Shown here one piece after another: positions 16,619-25,614 of a DNA stretch of 64,000 bases. Source of the DNA: Flavobacterium subsaxonicum WB 4.1-42 = DSM 21790. Its GTDB lineage: Bacteria; Bacteroidota; Bacteroidia; Flavobacteriales; Flavobacteriaceae. The stretch is from contig NZ_KE383910.1 of NCBI RefSeq assembly GCF_000422725.1, forward strand, positions 62,001 to 126,000. The letters are read 5' to 3'. The notes beneath the pieces are model-generated. The model worked only from the letters and a program-made list of their open reading frames with translations, searched no databases and was not told where the DNA came from. Made by a program: the position numbers and the translations under genes. Position 1 is the stretch's first letter; every line of letters begins with the position of its first letter.

Positions 16619-19513
16619 ATGATTAAAAACATTTTAGCCCTTATACTGGCCCTCTCCACATGCCTTATTGCCCAGGCACAGAGCAATAATGTAAAAATAC
16701 GCCAGTATACTAAGGCCGACTTTAATGCCGACAGCCAGTTTTGGGTAGCCACGCAGGATAGTAACGGTACCCTTTTTTTTGGAAATAACGACGGCGTAGT
16801 AATTTTTGATGGCGAACACTGGCAAAAAATAGTGTTGCCCAATAACTCCTCCGTACGTAGTATTGCGGCCGGAAAAAACAATGTAATTTATGCCGGTGGC
16901 TACAACGAGGCTGGCATTGTAAAAAAAGATAACAGCGGCCGCTATGCCTACACTTCTATTATAGATGAATTACAGCTTGGCGGAAAGAATATTGAGAACA
17001 TCTGGGACATTAAAAGCCTTGACGATAAGTTGCTGTATCGCGCCTTTAACGAAATTATAATTACCAGTGGCAAAACCGCCACCCATATACCCACTGGCAG
17101 TGCGTTTACGTATTCGGCATTGGTGGGGCGTGATTATTTTGTGGCAGAACAGGGCAACGGGCTACTGCACCTGGACCCGGCAGGCAGGCAGCTAACCCTT
17201 GCTTTTAAGCAGGCCGACTTTAATAACGAAGACATATCGGCGTTACTGCCCGGCGACAGCCCCGGCACCATTATAGCGGTAACCGTACAGGGGTCGGTAT
17301 ACCAGGGTACTATTGCAACGGGCAGTATGCAGCAGGTAACCAATATTTTTGAGCACGGCGAGCGCGACGAGGTTTCGGGTGCTATAAAATACAGCAACGG
17401 CACCTTGTTTATTGGCACTGTTGGCTCAAAGATCGTTCTGGTAAACCGCCAGGGCGAGGTTATGCACAATGCAGCCATGTTTAGTGCCATGCAGGAGAGT
17501 GCCATACACGGCCTGTACCGCGCTGCCGATAACAACATCTGGGTGCTGCAAAATAACGGGTTGGCATACATCGACTTTAAGTCGCCTTACACGTCGCTTT
17601 TTAATAAGGCATCGGTGTATGATGCGCTGGTGGCCAACGGCCTGCTGTACCTTGCCACTACGCAGGGCGTGTATTATGCGCCGTTTAATGAGGCTACCCC
17701 AACATCGCCATCGGAGTTTAAAAAAGTGGCCGGCATGCAGGGCCAAACATGGTCGGTACAACTGCTGGAGGGCGATATTATAGCATCCCATGACAATGGG
17801 CTTTTTAAGATAACAGGCGGCAACGCCGTTAAAATAGGTACTGCCTCTGATTTTTGGAAAGTTACCCCCATTGCCCAAAAGCCCGGCTTTTACCTGGCAT
17901 CGCAATACAATGGGCTGCATCTGTTAGAAAAAAAGGGGGCGGACTGGATCCTGCATCCTAAAATAACCGGCTTTAACGAGTCGGCGCGCGATATAATGCC
18001 TGCCGAAGAACCCGGCACTTACTGGATATGCCACGGCTACCAGGGGGTGTTCCGCATCCGAATTGACCCATCGTACAGCCGTGTAAATTCGGTAGACCAT
18101 TTTACCAACAAGAACGGGTTAAAAAACTCGTTTAATGTAAATGTTACGCGCTGGCAAAACCAAACGGTGTTTACTACCAACACAGGTATTTACACCTTTA
18201 ACCAACAGCAAAATAAGTTTGTTCCGCACACACGGCTTAACGCCATCTTAGACCCAACAAAAAATACGCGTAAGCTGGCACAATTTGGCGCACGGACCTG
18301 GTTTGTTCAGGACGACGAGGCCGGTTACTTTACTACTACCGATGCATCGCCCGAACTGCATAAAGACCTGTTTTTAAACCTTAAGGGCAGTTTTAACCGC
18401 GGTATGGAGTGCCTTGTGCCCCTTGCCAATGGCAAAATGCTGTTTGGCACTACTAACGGCCTGTTTTTATACACCGTAGACAACCAGTATGCCAACCCCG
18501 GCATTGCCACGCTTATAACGCAGGTATCGTATTCTAAAAACCAAAAACAGGTGCTGCTGCCCCTTAGCGGGATGCCGGATAACCCCGAGGTACTGCCCAA
18601 CCAGACCGATATACTCCGCTTTGATTTTGCCGCCCCTAAAATGACACACGGCACCCAGATACAGTACAGCTACCTGCTGGAAAACGTAGACCAGGTATGG
18701 AGCGCATGGCAAAACATTCCGTATAAAGAGTATACCCACCTGCGCCCCGGCACGTATACCTTTAAGGTAAAAAGCCGCAATACCGCCGGGCTTTTGGGCG
18801 CCGAAACCCAATATACTTTTACCATAGTACCCAAGTGGTATCAAACCACGCTGGCGTATATTTTATATGCCGTGGTTAGTATTTTAATTGTGCTGGGCAT
18901 ACGGGCGCTGGTTAAAAAACGCATTCGGCATGAGCGCAATAAAAGCCGCCGCGAAGCCGAACAAAGCAAGAAACTACTGGAGCTGGAGGTAGAGCAATTA
19001 AAGCTGCAACGCGACAAAGAGGCCATTAGGCGCGACAAGATTGTACTGGAAGAAGACGTTATTAATAAAAGCAAAGAACTGGCCAACTACACGCTGTTGC
19101 TGGTCCAGAAAAAGGATATTTTTAGTGAGCTGACATCCGACCTGAAAGAACTTAAGGACTATGTTAAGAACGAGGAGTCGCGTAAAAAACTGCTGCAAAT
19201 TTTCCAGAAACTCAACCAGCATAAAATTGGCGAGGAGTATATGGAGGTTTTTGATGTGAATTTCGAAAAGGTGCACCACAACTTTTTCCAGAAGCTTAAG
19301 GCCCTTAACCCTACCCTTACCCAGCGCGAACTTCGTTTGTGTGCCTTTGTAAAAATGAACCTGAGCAACAAAGAAATATCGCCACTATTGGGTATTTCGC
19401 TGCGCGGTATTGAGAATGCCCGCTACCGCATTCGTAAAAAACTTAACGTGGCCAGCGAAGATAATTTTACAGCTTTTTTAGAGGGTGTTGCCAAAGACGC
19501 CAACGTTTTGTAG
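16619..19513 (+). CDS. Membrane sensor-regulator: propeller repeats, Y_Y_Y domain, cytoplasmic LuxR-type HTH
   Basis: The protein has 964 residues. In order: signal peptide (ending AQAQS), a long periplasmic beta-propeller built of two-component-regulator propeller repeats (about 30-640), a triple-tyrosine domain (about 655-738), one membrane helix (about 743-763), a charged coiled coil (about 770-850), and a C-terminal HTH (LTQRELRLCAFVKMNLSNKE...). There is no kinase or receiver domain, so it couples ligand binding directly to DNA binding, like SusR-type regulators. It is divergent from the GH30-GH3 operon, which it probably controls in response to a glucan fragment. Confidence 0.9.
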   Translation: MIKNILALILALSTCLIAQAQSNNVKIRQYTKADFNADSQFWVATQDSNGTLFFGNNDGVVIFDGEHWQKIVLPNNSSVRSIAAGKNNVIYAGGYNEAGIVKKDNSGRYAYTSIIDELQLGGKNIENIWDIKSLDDKLLYRAFNEIIITSGKTATHIPTGSAFTYSALVGRDYFVAEQGNGLLHLDPAGRQLTLAFKQADFNNEDISALLPGDSPGTIIAVTVQGSVYQGTIATGSMQQVTNIFEHGERDEVSGAIKYSNGTLFIGTVGSKIVLVNRQGEVMHNAAMFSAMQESAIHGLYRAADNNIWVLQNNGLAYIDFKSPYTSLFNKASVYDALVANGLLYLATTQGVYYAPFNEATPTSPSEFKKVAGMQGQTWSVQLLEGDIIASHDNGLFKITGGNAVKIGTASDFWKVTPIAQKPGFYLASQYNGLHLLEKKGADWILHPKITGFNESARDIMPAEEPGTYWICHGYQGVFRIRIDPSYSRVNSVDHFTNKNGLKNSFNVNVTRWQNQTVFTTNTGIYTFNQQQNKFVPHTRLNAILDPTKNTRKLAQFGARTWFVQDDEAGYFTTTDASPELHKDLFLNLKGSFNRGMECLVPLANGKMLFGTTNGLFLYTVDNQYANPGIATLITQVSYSKNQKQVLLPLSGMPDNPEVLPNQTDILRFDFAAPKMTHGTQIQYSYLLENVDQVWSAWQNIPYKEYTHLRPGTYTFKVKSRNTAGLLGAETQYTFTIVPKWYQTTLAYILYAVVSILIVLGIRALVKKRIRHERNKSRREAEQSKKLLELEVEQLKLQRDKEAIRRDKIVLEEDVINKSKELANYTLLLVQKKDIFSELTSDLKELKDYVKNEESRKKLLQIFQKLNQHKIGEEYMEVFDVNFEKVHHNFFQKLKALNPTLTQRELRLCAFVKMNLSNKEISPLLGISLRGIENARYRIRKKLNVASEDNFTAFLEGVAKDANVL

Positions 19514-19606
19514 AATGTTAATAACCTGCTAAAGTTTGGGTAACGCCGGGCTTTTCCTAATTCTTTCCTATTTGCGCTTTTAGTTTTGACAGCAAATGAT
19601 AGAATT

Positions 19607-20416
19607 ATGAAGAATGTATTTACCACAATTGCCCTGCTATTTTTAACCGTTACCGGCTACGCCCAGCAAACCGATGTTACCCCTGTACAACCCCTTAAAC
19701 TGCACCATGCCGAACCTTTATATGTAGACCTCATCCGCGATCTGGGTGCCCGTAAAGGCGAGCGCGAACTTAACGTGGGCTTTGGCGTTAACGATGAGAA
19801 AGACTACACAAGCTATTCCGGCTTTGCAGAATACGAGTTTGCCGTTGCCGACCGTTTGGGACTGGAAATAGAGGTACCTTTTGAAATGTATGCCCACAAC
19901 CCCAACAAACAGGATTATGCCCTGCCCGGCAACCGTATAGAGGGTATTAAACTGGCAACGCAATATACCTTTTTAGTTTCGGCCAAGTACCAGACCTCTA
20001 TGGCAGTGGGCTATATTCAGGAAATGGAATTCAGCACCCTGTCAGACATCGACCATAACGCGCCCTTGTTTGAGGGCACTAAATACAACCCTATATTTGT
20101 TGCTGCCACAAGGCTTACGCCACACATACACACCCTGCTGTACACCGGCCCAGCCATAGAACAGTCTTTTAAAGATAACAGCTGGGATACCACTATGGAG
20201 GTTAACGCCAACCTGCACTATGTTTTTACCAACGGTAATTTTGTAGGCCTGGAAACCAATATGGTATTCTCTAACGGTAAGCCATCGTTCGTGCTGCGCC
20301 CGCAGTTTAAAGTGGCCTTTTCTAAAGATGTTAGTGTGGGTGTGCTTGCGGGTATACCGGCATCGGGCGACAGCCACGGCATTAGCGCTATGACGCGCAT
20401 GATATGGGTGCCTTAA
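19607..20416 (+). CDS. Outer-membrane beta-barrel-like protein of the HAEPLYVDLIRDLGARKGE family
   Basis: The frame opens at 19586, but the ATG at 19607 gives a proper signal peptide (MKNVFTTIALLFLTVTGYAQ), so I use it; the protein is then 269 residues. The mature N-terminus carries HAEPLYVDLIRDLGARKGER, a motif I know from uncharacterised Bacteroidota proteins. Alternating hydrophobic/polar strands with aromatic ends fill the rest, consistent with an outer-membrane barrel. The function is unknown. It follows the regulator gene on the same strand after about 90 bases. Confidence 0.7.
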   Translation: MKNVFTTIALLFLTVTGYAQQTDVTPVQPLKLHHAEPLYVDLIRDLGARKGERELNVGFGVNDEKDYTSYSGFAEYEFAVADRLGLEIEVPFEMYAHNPNKQDYALPGNRIEGIKLATQYTFLVSAKYQTSMAVGYIQEMEFSTLSDIDHNAPLFEGTKYNPIFVAATRLTPHIHTLLYTGPAIEQSFKDNSWDTTMEVNANLHYVFTNGNFVGLETNMVFSNGKPSFVLRPQFKVAFSKDVSVGVLAGIPASGDSHGISAMTRMIWVP

Positions 20417-20421
20417 TAATA

Positions 20422-20540
20422 GTTATTCGTTAATAAGGGGATTTGGTTATTTGATGGATTTACTTCATAAGTTTTGGCAAAGCTCTCGGATGTTGATATG
20501 GTTATTCGTTAATAAGGGGATTTGGTTATTTGATGGATTT
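20422..20540. repeat. Perfect 40-bp direct repeat (two copies, 39-bp spacer)
   Basis: Bases 20422-20461 and 20501-20540 are identical (gttattcgttaataagggga and the following 20 bases). The period is 79 bp. The repeat fills the gap before the royal-jelly-family gene. Confidence 0.9.
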
Positions 20541-20606
20541 TGAAGTGCATTTATTGTCATTGCTTCATAATAAGTTAAAAGCCTTTACTACTCCGCGCCC
20601 AGGTTT

Positions 20607-20614
20607 TAAATTTG
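20607..20614 (+). promoter_or_regulatory. -7 box for the royal-jelly/yellow-family gene
   Basis: TAAATTTG matches TAnnTTTG exactly, 26 bases before the ATG at 20640. The -33 region is weak. Confidence 0.5.
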
Positions 20615-20639
20615 TAGTACACGCCTAAATTATTCAATT

Positions 20640-21767
20640 ATGCTCCATTTAAAAACTGTATTTGCCACTTTATTATGTACCACCTGCCTTACTGCACAGC
20701 AAAGTTTTGTACAACATACCGATAGCAGACTGGAAATTATAGCCAGCATCAATCCGCCCAACCCCGACCCATCGGGTATTGCGGTTACTAAAACCGGGCG
20801 GGTATTTTTAGGGTTTCCGCGGCATGCCGATAACCACAAGCAATTTGCCCTGGCCGAACTTGTAGACGGTAAGTTAGTACCTTTTCCTAATAACGATTAC
20901 GTATATCCGTCTCAAAAACCGTTTAAAGACTGGCTAATTTCGCCGCATGGCATGACTATAGATGCCAACGGCCTGCTCTGGATATTAGACGATGGCAAAC
21001 GTAGCGGCATTAAAGAAATTCCGGATGGTGCCGCTAAAGTGGTAGCCATAAATGTTGATACTAAAAAGATAGTTTACTCCATACCCATAGGCAAAGACGC
21101 CATGAGTAACGATTCGCATTTAAACGACCTACGGGTAGACTTAACCCACGGCCAAAAGGGCATGGTGTATATTGCCAATTCGGGTTTTGGAGAGCGTTAC
21201 TCGCTGGTGGTGGTAGATATTGCCAAAGGCACCTCGCGCGAGGTGCTGCTTAACCACCCGTCGGTTGCGCCCGAACCCGGCTTTGTAGGTTTTTTAGAGC
21301 GCAAGCCTTTGGTGTACGACCCTAAAAAACAGCGTTTTCCCGTAGGTGGTGCCGATGGCATTGCCCTGAACCCTGATGGTAAAAAGGTGTACTGGACAGC
21401 CATTACCGGCCGAAAATTGTACAGCCTTCCGGCAGATGTGCTGAGTGATTTTAATACATCTAACGATGCTTTGCAGAAAGCCATAACCTTTGAGGGCGAA
21501 CGCCCTGCCTGCGATGGCCTTGCCGAAGATGCAGCGGGCAATATTTACTTCGGGTCGTTCGAGCAGCTGGCACTGGTACAGCGCAAACCCGATGGCTCGT
21601 TTAAAACCCTTGTTAATGATGACCGACTTGGCTGGCCCGACGGACTGTTTTACAGCAACGGCTACCTGTACGTTACCCTGGGCCAGTGGAACCGCCTGCC
21701 CGGCTTTAACGATAATAAAGACCTGCGCGAACCGCCGTATTTAGTAGGCCGCATAAAAGTAGAATAA
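20640..21767 (+). CDS. Secreted major royal jelly/yellow-family protein (six-bladed propeller)
   Basis: This 375-residue protein has a signal peptide (MLHLKTVFATLLCTTCLTAQ). The GMTIDANGLLWILDDGK, SHLNDLRVDLTHGQKGMVYIANSG and GADGIALNPDGKKVYWTAITGRKLYS stretches are typical of the bacterial members of the yellow/MRJP family, related to SMP-30/gluconolactonase propellers. Members may bind or hydrolyse small ligands such as lactones; no activity can be assigned here. It stands alone with its own promoter and terminator. Confidence 0.85.
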   Translation: MLHLKTVFATLLCTTCLTAQQSFVQHTDSRLEIIASINPPNPDPSGIAVTKTGRVFLGFPRHADNHKQFALAELVDGKLVPFPNNDYVYPSQKPFKDWLISPHGMTIDANGLLWILDDGKRSGIKEIPDGAAKVVAINVDTKKIVYSIPIGKDAMSNDSHLNDLRVDLTHGQKGMVYIANSGFGERYSLVVVDIAKGTSREVLLNHPSVAPEPGFVGFLERKPLVYDPKKQRFPVGGADGIALNPDGKKVYWTAITGRKLYSLPADVLSDFNTSNDALQKAITFEGERPACDGLAEDAAGNIYFGSFEQLALVQRKPDGSFKTLVNDDRLGWPDGLFYSNGYLYVTLGQWNRLPGFNDNKDLREPPYLVGRIKVE

Positions 21768-21786
21768 CCTGCTTTACAGAAACAAC

Positions 21787-21811
21787 AAAGCCACCCGCAA
21801 AGGTGGCTTTT
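21787..21811. terminator. Bidirectional terminator
   Basis: AAAGCCACC and GGTGGCTTT pair around a 6-base loop between convergent genes, with T and A runs built into the stem on both strands. It serves 20640-21767 and the DinB gene. Confidence 0.8.
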
Positions 21812-21814
21812 GTG

Positions 21815-22312
21815 TTATGCCCTGTCCCAAAAGGCAGGTGGCTCAATGCCCAGGCCGCGCAGGTACACGTAGCCCTGCCCACGGTGGTGTATTTCGTTAT
21901 CAATAAAATATAAAAGAGAGCTTAAAACAGTGCCCGGATACATGCCAAACGCTTTTATCTCTTTTTGGTAATCGGTAATTTGGGGCAGGTAGTTATTTAA
22001 CTGCTCTGTAGTATCGTCCCATATTTCTAAAAGCGATGCCTTGGTTACCGGCATACCAACACCCGATAAGTGCGGCAGGTTGCCACTACCCCAGTCGCCC
22101 GTGGCAAGGCCCTTGGCACCGGGACCGGTAAGGTCTACAATTTCCATAGCTATCTGGGCAAAAGTGCGCATACCGCCTATAGAATATTCAAACAGGTCTT
22201 TTTCAGGAAACGCCTCAATAACGCGGCGGGTAAGCCCACGGTGGCCCTGCCAGTGCTTTAAAAGGGTTTCGGGCGTAATAAAGTTCTCGGTGGTTACATT
22301 TGCTGTTGTCAT
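21815..22312 (-). CDS. DinB family protein
   Basis: This 165-residue protein is predicted to be a four-helix bundle. The C-terminal helix LLYFIDNEIHHRGQGYVYLRGLGIEPP carries the His ligand pattern of the DinB/YfiT-like metal-binding fold, and HWQGHRGLTRRVIEAFPE is its first helix. The fold is used by thiol transferases (bacillithiol, mycothiol) and damage-inducible proteins; the activity of this one is unknown. It is convergent with the yellow-family gene. Two CAAAnnTA boxes (22341 and 22363) upstream could be its promoter. Confidence 0.85.
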   Translation of the reverse strand: MTTANVTTENFITPETLLKHWQGHRGLTRRVIEAFPEKDLFEYSIGGMRTFAQIAMEIVDLTGPGAKGLATGDWGSGNLPHLSGVGMPVTKASLLEIWDDTTEQLNNYLPQITDYQKEIKAFGMYPGTVLSSLLYFIDNEIHHRGQGYVYLRGLGIEPPAFWDRA

Positions 22313-22340
22313 GCTATAATGATTTACTTGGTTTATACCC

Positions 22341-22348
22341 CAAAATTA
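22341..22348 (-). promoter_or_regulatory. Candidate -7 box for the DinB gene
   Basis: CAAAATTA reads TAATTTTG on the minus strand, 29 bases before the ATG. A second match (CAAAGGTA) is at 22363-22370, so which is used is unclear. Confidence 0.35.
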
Positions 22349-22409
22349 CAAGCGTGTAGTGACAAAGGTATGTCAGCAGTATTTTATAAAAGTAAAATTT
22401 ATTTTAAAA

Positions 22410-23300
22410 TTATAAAAAGCGCACCCCGGTTAGCTCTTCTGCTTTTTGCCATAACGCTTTAGAAAGCCCGGCATCCTGCGCCTCCTGCGGAATTTCGGCT
22501 ACAGCCGGATAACCCCTTAAACCACCATCGGGCCCATAATAGCCTGCGGGAGTAACCTCATCAGCTAAAGCAGCATATAATGTAGGCAAAGCACCCTGCC
22601 ATGCGGGCATAAAGCCGCCGTATTGTTCTATCATTCCGTTAAAGACATCTTCGCTTAAGTGGCGCGACAAACTGGTAAACGTACCGCCAGGGTGGGCAGA
22701 AACTACAAGAATATCATCTGCGGCAGCGGTAACCCTTTTTTGCATTTCCATAGCAAATTGCAGGCATGCCATTTTACTAATGCCGTATTCGCGGTTGGCA
22801 TCATACGATTTTTCCATTTTAAGGTTATCAAAATCGGCTACCCCCTGTGCTGCCAGGCTGCTTAGCATAACCACGCGCGACTTAGGTGTATTTTTTAGCA
22901 GCGGGTATAAATAGCCCGTTAAGGCAAAATGCCCAAGGTAGTTTACACCAAACTGCAACTCGTAGCCCTGTTTGGTATACGATGCCGGCGGAACCATTAC
23001 CCCTGCATTGTTTATAAGTACATCCAGTTTTTGATGCTTAGCAGTAAAACCTTTTGCAAACTGCGTAACCGATTCGAGGTCGGACAGGTCGATAACGCCA
23101 ATCTCAAGTGATCCGTTTCCGCCCTGGGTTTCTAATTTTAGTTGTGTTTCGAGGGCTTTCTCGGTAGTGCGGCACGCCAGTATAACGTGTGCACCTGCCT
23201 GATAAAGGGCCAGGGCAGTTTCGTAGCCAATGCCGGTATTAGCGCCGGTTACCAGTATGGTTTTGCCGTTTTGGGCGGCAATGTTTTCTTTATTCCACAT
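22410..23300 (-). CDS. Short-chain dehydrogenase/reductase (retinol dehydrogenase-like)
   Basis: I start at the ATG at 23300, because the open frame beyond it (to 23351) encodes a poorly fitting extension. The protein then has 296 residues. The cofactor motif TGANTGIGYE, the NNAGVM segment, the Ser in VVMLSSLAA and the YGISK pair (Tyr, Lys) are all present, so the catalytic set is complete. The insertions resemble WW-oxidoreductase/retinol-dehydrogenase-type SDRs. The substrate is unknown. It lies about 80 bases downstream of the desaturase gene on the same strand. Confidence 0.88.
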   Translation of the reverse strand: MWNKENIAAQNGKTILVTGANTGIGYETALALYQAGAHVILACRTTEKALETQLKLETQGGNGSLEIGVIDLSDLESVTQFAKGFTAKHQKLDVLINNAGVMVPPASYTKQGYELQFGVNYLGHFALTGYLYPLLKNTPKSRVVMLSSLAAQGVADFDNLKMEKSYDANREYGISKMACLQFAMEMQKRVTAAADDILVVSAHPGGTFTSLSRHLSEDVFNGMIEQYGGFMPAWQGALPTLYAALADEVTPAGYYGPDGGLRGYPAVAEIPQEAQDAGLSKALWQKAEELTGVRFL

Positions 23301-23381
23301 AGTTTTTAGTTTGATAACCCAAAGTTGCGGAATAAATTTTAACTGTAACAATTTTTATTGCTTTATTTTGAAGCAATAAAT

Positions 23382-24461
23382 TTACGCCTGTAAACTAAAC
23401 TTTTTTAATATGCGGTAATGCGAGCGTAGTGCTGTAAGAAATGTTGGGTTTTCTATATAGGGTATATTAAATTCTAATGCGGTCTGCTTTACTATCTTAC
23501 TTATGTTACCATAATGTATATGGCATATTTTAGGAAATAAGTGGTGCTCTATCTGCCTGTTGAGCCCGCCCAGAAAAAAGGCGGCAAACGGGCATGCGGT
23601 TGCAAAATTTGCGGTGGTACGCATTTGGTGCTCGGCCCAGGCTTCTTCCATAGTGTTATTGGTGTCCGGGATGGGGAAATCAGTACCCTCTACAACATGG
23701 GCTAACTGAAACACCAGCCCCATAGTAAAGCCCTGTGCTATTTGTAGTGCTAAAAAGCCTATTATAAACTGCCACCAGGTTACACTAAGCACCAGTAACG
23801 GAAGCACGATAAACAAAAAATAATAAATGCCTTTGTAAAAAAACAGGTTAAAATATTCTTTTTTAGGGTGTTTGGTTTCGGTTTGCCCTACTTTGGGCTG
23901 AAAGAACTTTTTATAATCTTTTCTAAACGCCCACGAAATGGATGCCAACCCATAAAGCGGAAATGCATACCAGTGCTGGTAGCGCTGTATGCGGTTTACG
24001 GGCTCTTCGGCCGAAAGGCGTATAAGGCCGGGTGCTACGTCTATATCTTCGTCGTGGCCGGCAATGTTGGTGTAGGTGTGGTGCACCACATTGTGAGTAA
24101 TGCTCCAAACATACGGGCTTGCCCCCAACAGGTTAAAAATGCTGCTCAGGATCTTGTTTACGGTTTTGTTTGCCGAAAACGACCCATGAATGGCATCGTG
24201 GCAAACATTAAAGCCTACAAAGGCGCTAAAAACACCTAACAATATAGCCATGGGCAGCATTACCCACACACTAAAAGCATTGGAGATGATAAGGCCGTAG
24301 AGCCCAAAAAATCCGGCAAGGAAAAACAGGGTTTTTGCCCACATGCCTGCATTGGCGTTGCGCGATGTGTCGGCTTCTTTAAAATACTGGTCTACCCTTT
24401 TTCTGGTGGTGGCAAGAAATTGCGTACCCGACGCGTTGTTGAATTTTAACTTGGTAATCAT
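23382..24461 (-). CDS. Acyl-lipid/acyl-CoA fatty acid desaturase
   Basis: I prefer the ATG at 24461, giving 359 residues; the frame extends six codons further. This integral membrane di-iron enzyme has the three histidine boxes: HDAIHGS, HNVVHHTYTN and RQIEHHLFP. Four or more hydrophobic helices lie around them. The spacing and the QIEHH box match front-end or linoleoyl-CoA-type desaturases, which add a double bond near an existing one or the carboxyl end. It would adjust membrane fluidity, for example in the cold. No regulatory site could be recognised upstream. Confidence 0.9.
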   Translation of the reverse strand: MITKLKFNNASGTQFLATTRKRVDQYFKEADTSRNANAGMWAKTLFFLAGFFGLYGLIISNAFSVWVMLPMAILLGVFSAFVGFNVCHDAIHGSFSANKTVNKILSSIFNLLGASPYVWSITHNVVHHTYTNIAGHDEDIDVAPGLIRLSAEEPVNRIQRYQHWYAFPLYGLASISWAFRKDYKKFFQPKVGQTETKHPKKEYFNLFFYKGIYYFLFIVLPLLVLSVTWWQFIIGFLALQIAQGFTMGLVFQLAHVVEGTDFPIPDTNNTMEEAWAEHQMRTTANFATACPFAAFFLGGLNRQIEHHLFPKICHIHYGNISKIVKQTALEFNIPYIENPTFLTALRSHYRILKKFSLQA

Positions 24462-24709
24462 ATAAATGGATAGCTGCAACGTTTAATTCACTTCCATTTG
24501 TAAGATAAAATTAGTAGTGAGAAGGATTTTCTATAGTAGCGGAATGCCCGTAATTTTTTCTGAAAATGCCTTTCTGTCGGAGTATTATATAATGATAACG
24601 CAAATAGGGTGCCAATTAGTATATCAGGGGTTACTTACTCGCAACCTGTAACACATCATCCATTACACAAGAAGCAAGAGTGTAACTTTTTAGTGTAATT
24701 ATAATTTTG

Positions 24710-24717
24710 TATATTTG
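24710..24717 (+). promoter_or_regulatory. -7 box for the zeta-toxin-like pair
   Basis: TATATTTG matches TAnnTTTG and lies 21 bases before the ATG at 24739. The surrounding sequence is very AT-rich. Confidence 0.5.
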
Positions 24718-24738
24718 TTATAATACATTGGGCAAATT

Positions 24739-24990
24739 ATGAATTCTATAGAAGAAATAAAACAAATTGGTGCTACTGCTGTTAGAAAGCTACGTTTAAA
24801 AAAACTTTCTGCCGGTCAGCCTTTTATGATTAATTCACGCTCATTGCCACAAAATCAAAGCTACCTCGAATTTCCCGATAGTACTATAAAGATTGTAACT
24901 GTAGCTCCCGGAGGACGGTCTTTTTCGGAAATTAGAAAATTATCTGCACAGGAAGCAAGCGAAATAAGAATGGCTTATAAACTGATATAA
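24739..24990 (+). CDS. Small protein upstream of the zeta toxin (candidate antitoxin)
   Basis: This 83-residue protein has a basic N-terminal helix (IKQIGATAVRKLRLKKLSAG) and ends in an acidic-basic helix. I do not recognise the family. Its TAA shares one base with the ATG of the zeta-type kinase gene, so the pair is translationally coupled, as expected of a toxin-antitoxin or a regulator-enzyme pair. It is not an epsilon-type antitoxin by eye. The AT-rich codon use differs from the neighbouring core genes. Confidence 0.6.
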   Translation: MNSIEEIKQIGATAVRKLRLKKLSAGQPFMINSRSLPQNQSYLEFPDSTIKIVTVAPGGRSFSEIRKLSAQEASEIRMAYKLI

Positions 24991-25613
24991 TGCCCGATTT
25001 ATATATTATTACAGGTTCAAACGGCGCAGGTAAGTCGAGTATTGGGCCTGACTACCTTCCTGAAAAATTAACAGCAAAGCTTTCCGTTTTTGATGGCGAC
25101 CTTCTTTACACCAGGAAACTAAAAGAGCTTTTTCCCAGTCAGGTCAAATCTCCAAAATATGCCAAACAGGAAGCCCTAAAGTATGTTGTAGATTTATTTG
25201 AAGAGCAAACAGAAAATGCTTTATTAAATAATGACAGCTATTTATATGAAGGCCATTTTATTAATGATGAAACCTGGCAAACACCTGTAAAATTTAAAGA
25301 TGCCGGATATACAATTCATTTGGTTTTTCTTGGATTGGAAAATCCGGATGTATCTGAAGCGCGTGTAGCAGAGCGTGTAACAGATGGAGGGCATTATGTA
25401 GACAGGCATACTATTGAAGCTAACTTTTATGGCAATTTACAAAAACTTAATACCTATTATTATATAGTAGACGAGTTAACAATTATTGAAACTACTGATA
25501 TTGATCACCGAATTTTATATCAGAGTATTGACCATAGCCCTGTTTTTAGTGTACCGGATAACGAACTTCCTGAGTGGTTTAAAACATATTTACCTAATCT
25601 AATAGCGCAATAG
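24990..25613 (+). CDS. Zeta-toxin-family P-loop kinase
   Basis: The protein has 207 residues. The Walker A motif GSNGAGKS is at residues 9-16, right after a beta strand, as in zeta toxins and polynucleotide-kinase-like proteins. FDGDLLYTRKL and LYEGHFINDE follow, similar to the substrate-binding parts of zeta kinases, which phosphorylate UDP-N-acetylglucosamine. HLVFLGLENPDVSEARVAERV is the lid region with arginines. Chromosomal homologs without an epsilon partner may not be toxic. The overlap with the upstream 83-residue gene and the base composition suggest a mobile cassette. Confidence 0.8.
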   Translation: MPDLYIITGSNGAGKSSIGPDYLPEKLTAKLSVFDGDLLYTRKLKELFPSQVKSPKYAKQEALKYVVDLFEEQTENALLNNDSYLYEGHFINDETWQTPVKFKDAGYTIHLVFLGLENPDVSEARVAERVTDGGHYVDRHTIEANFYGNLQKLNTYYYIVDELTIIETTDIDHRILYQSIDHSPVFSVPDNELPEWFKTYLPNLIAQ

Positions 25614-25614
25614 C

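Noticed and set aside
24990..25613. Shikimate or adenylate kinase instead of zeta toxin
   Set aside because: The Walker A is shared, but the FDGD and EGHFIND segments and the coupled small gene fit the zeta group better.
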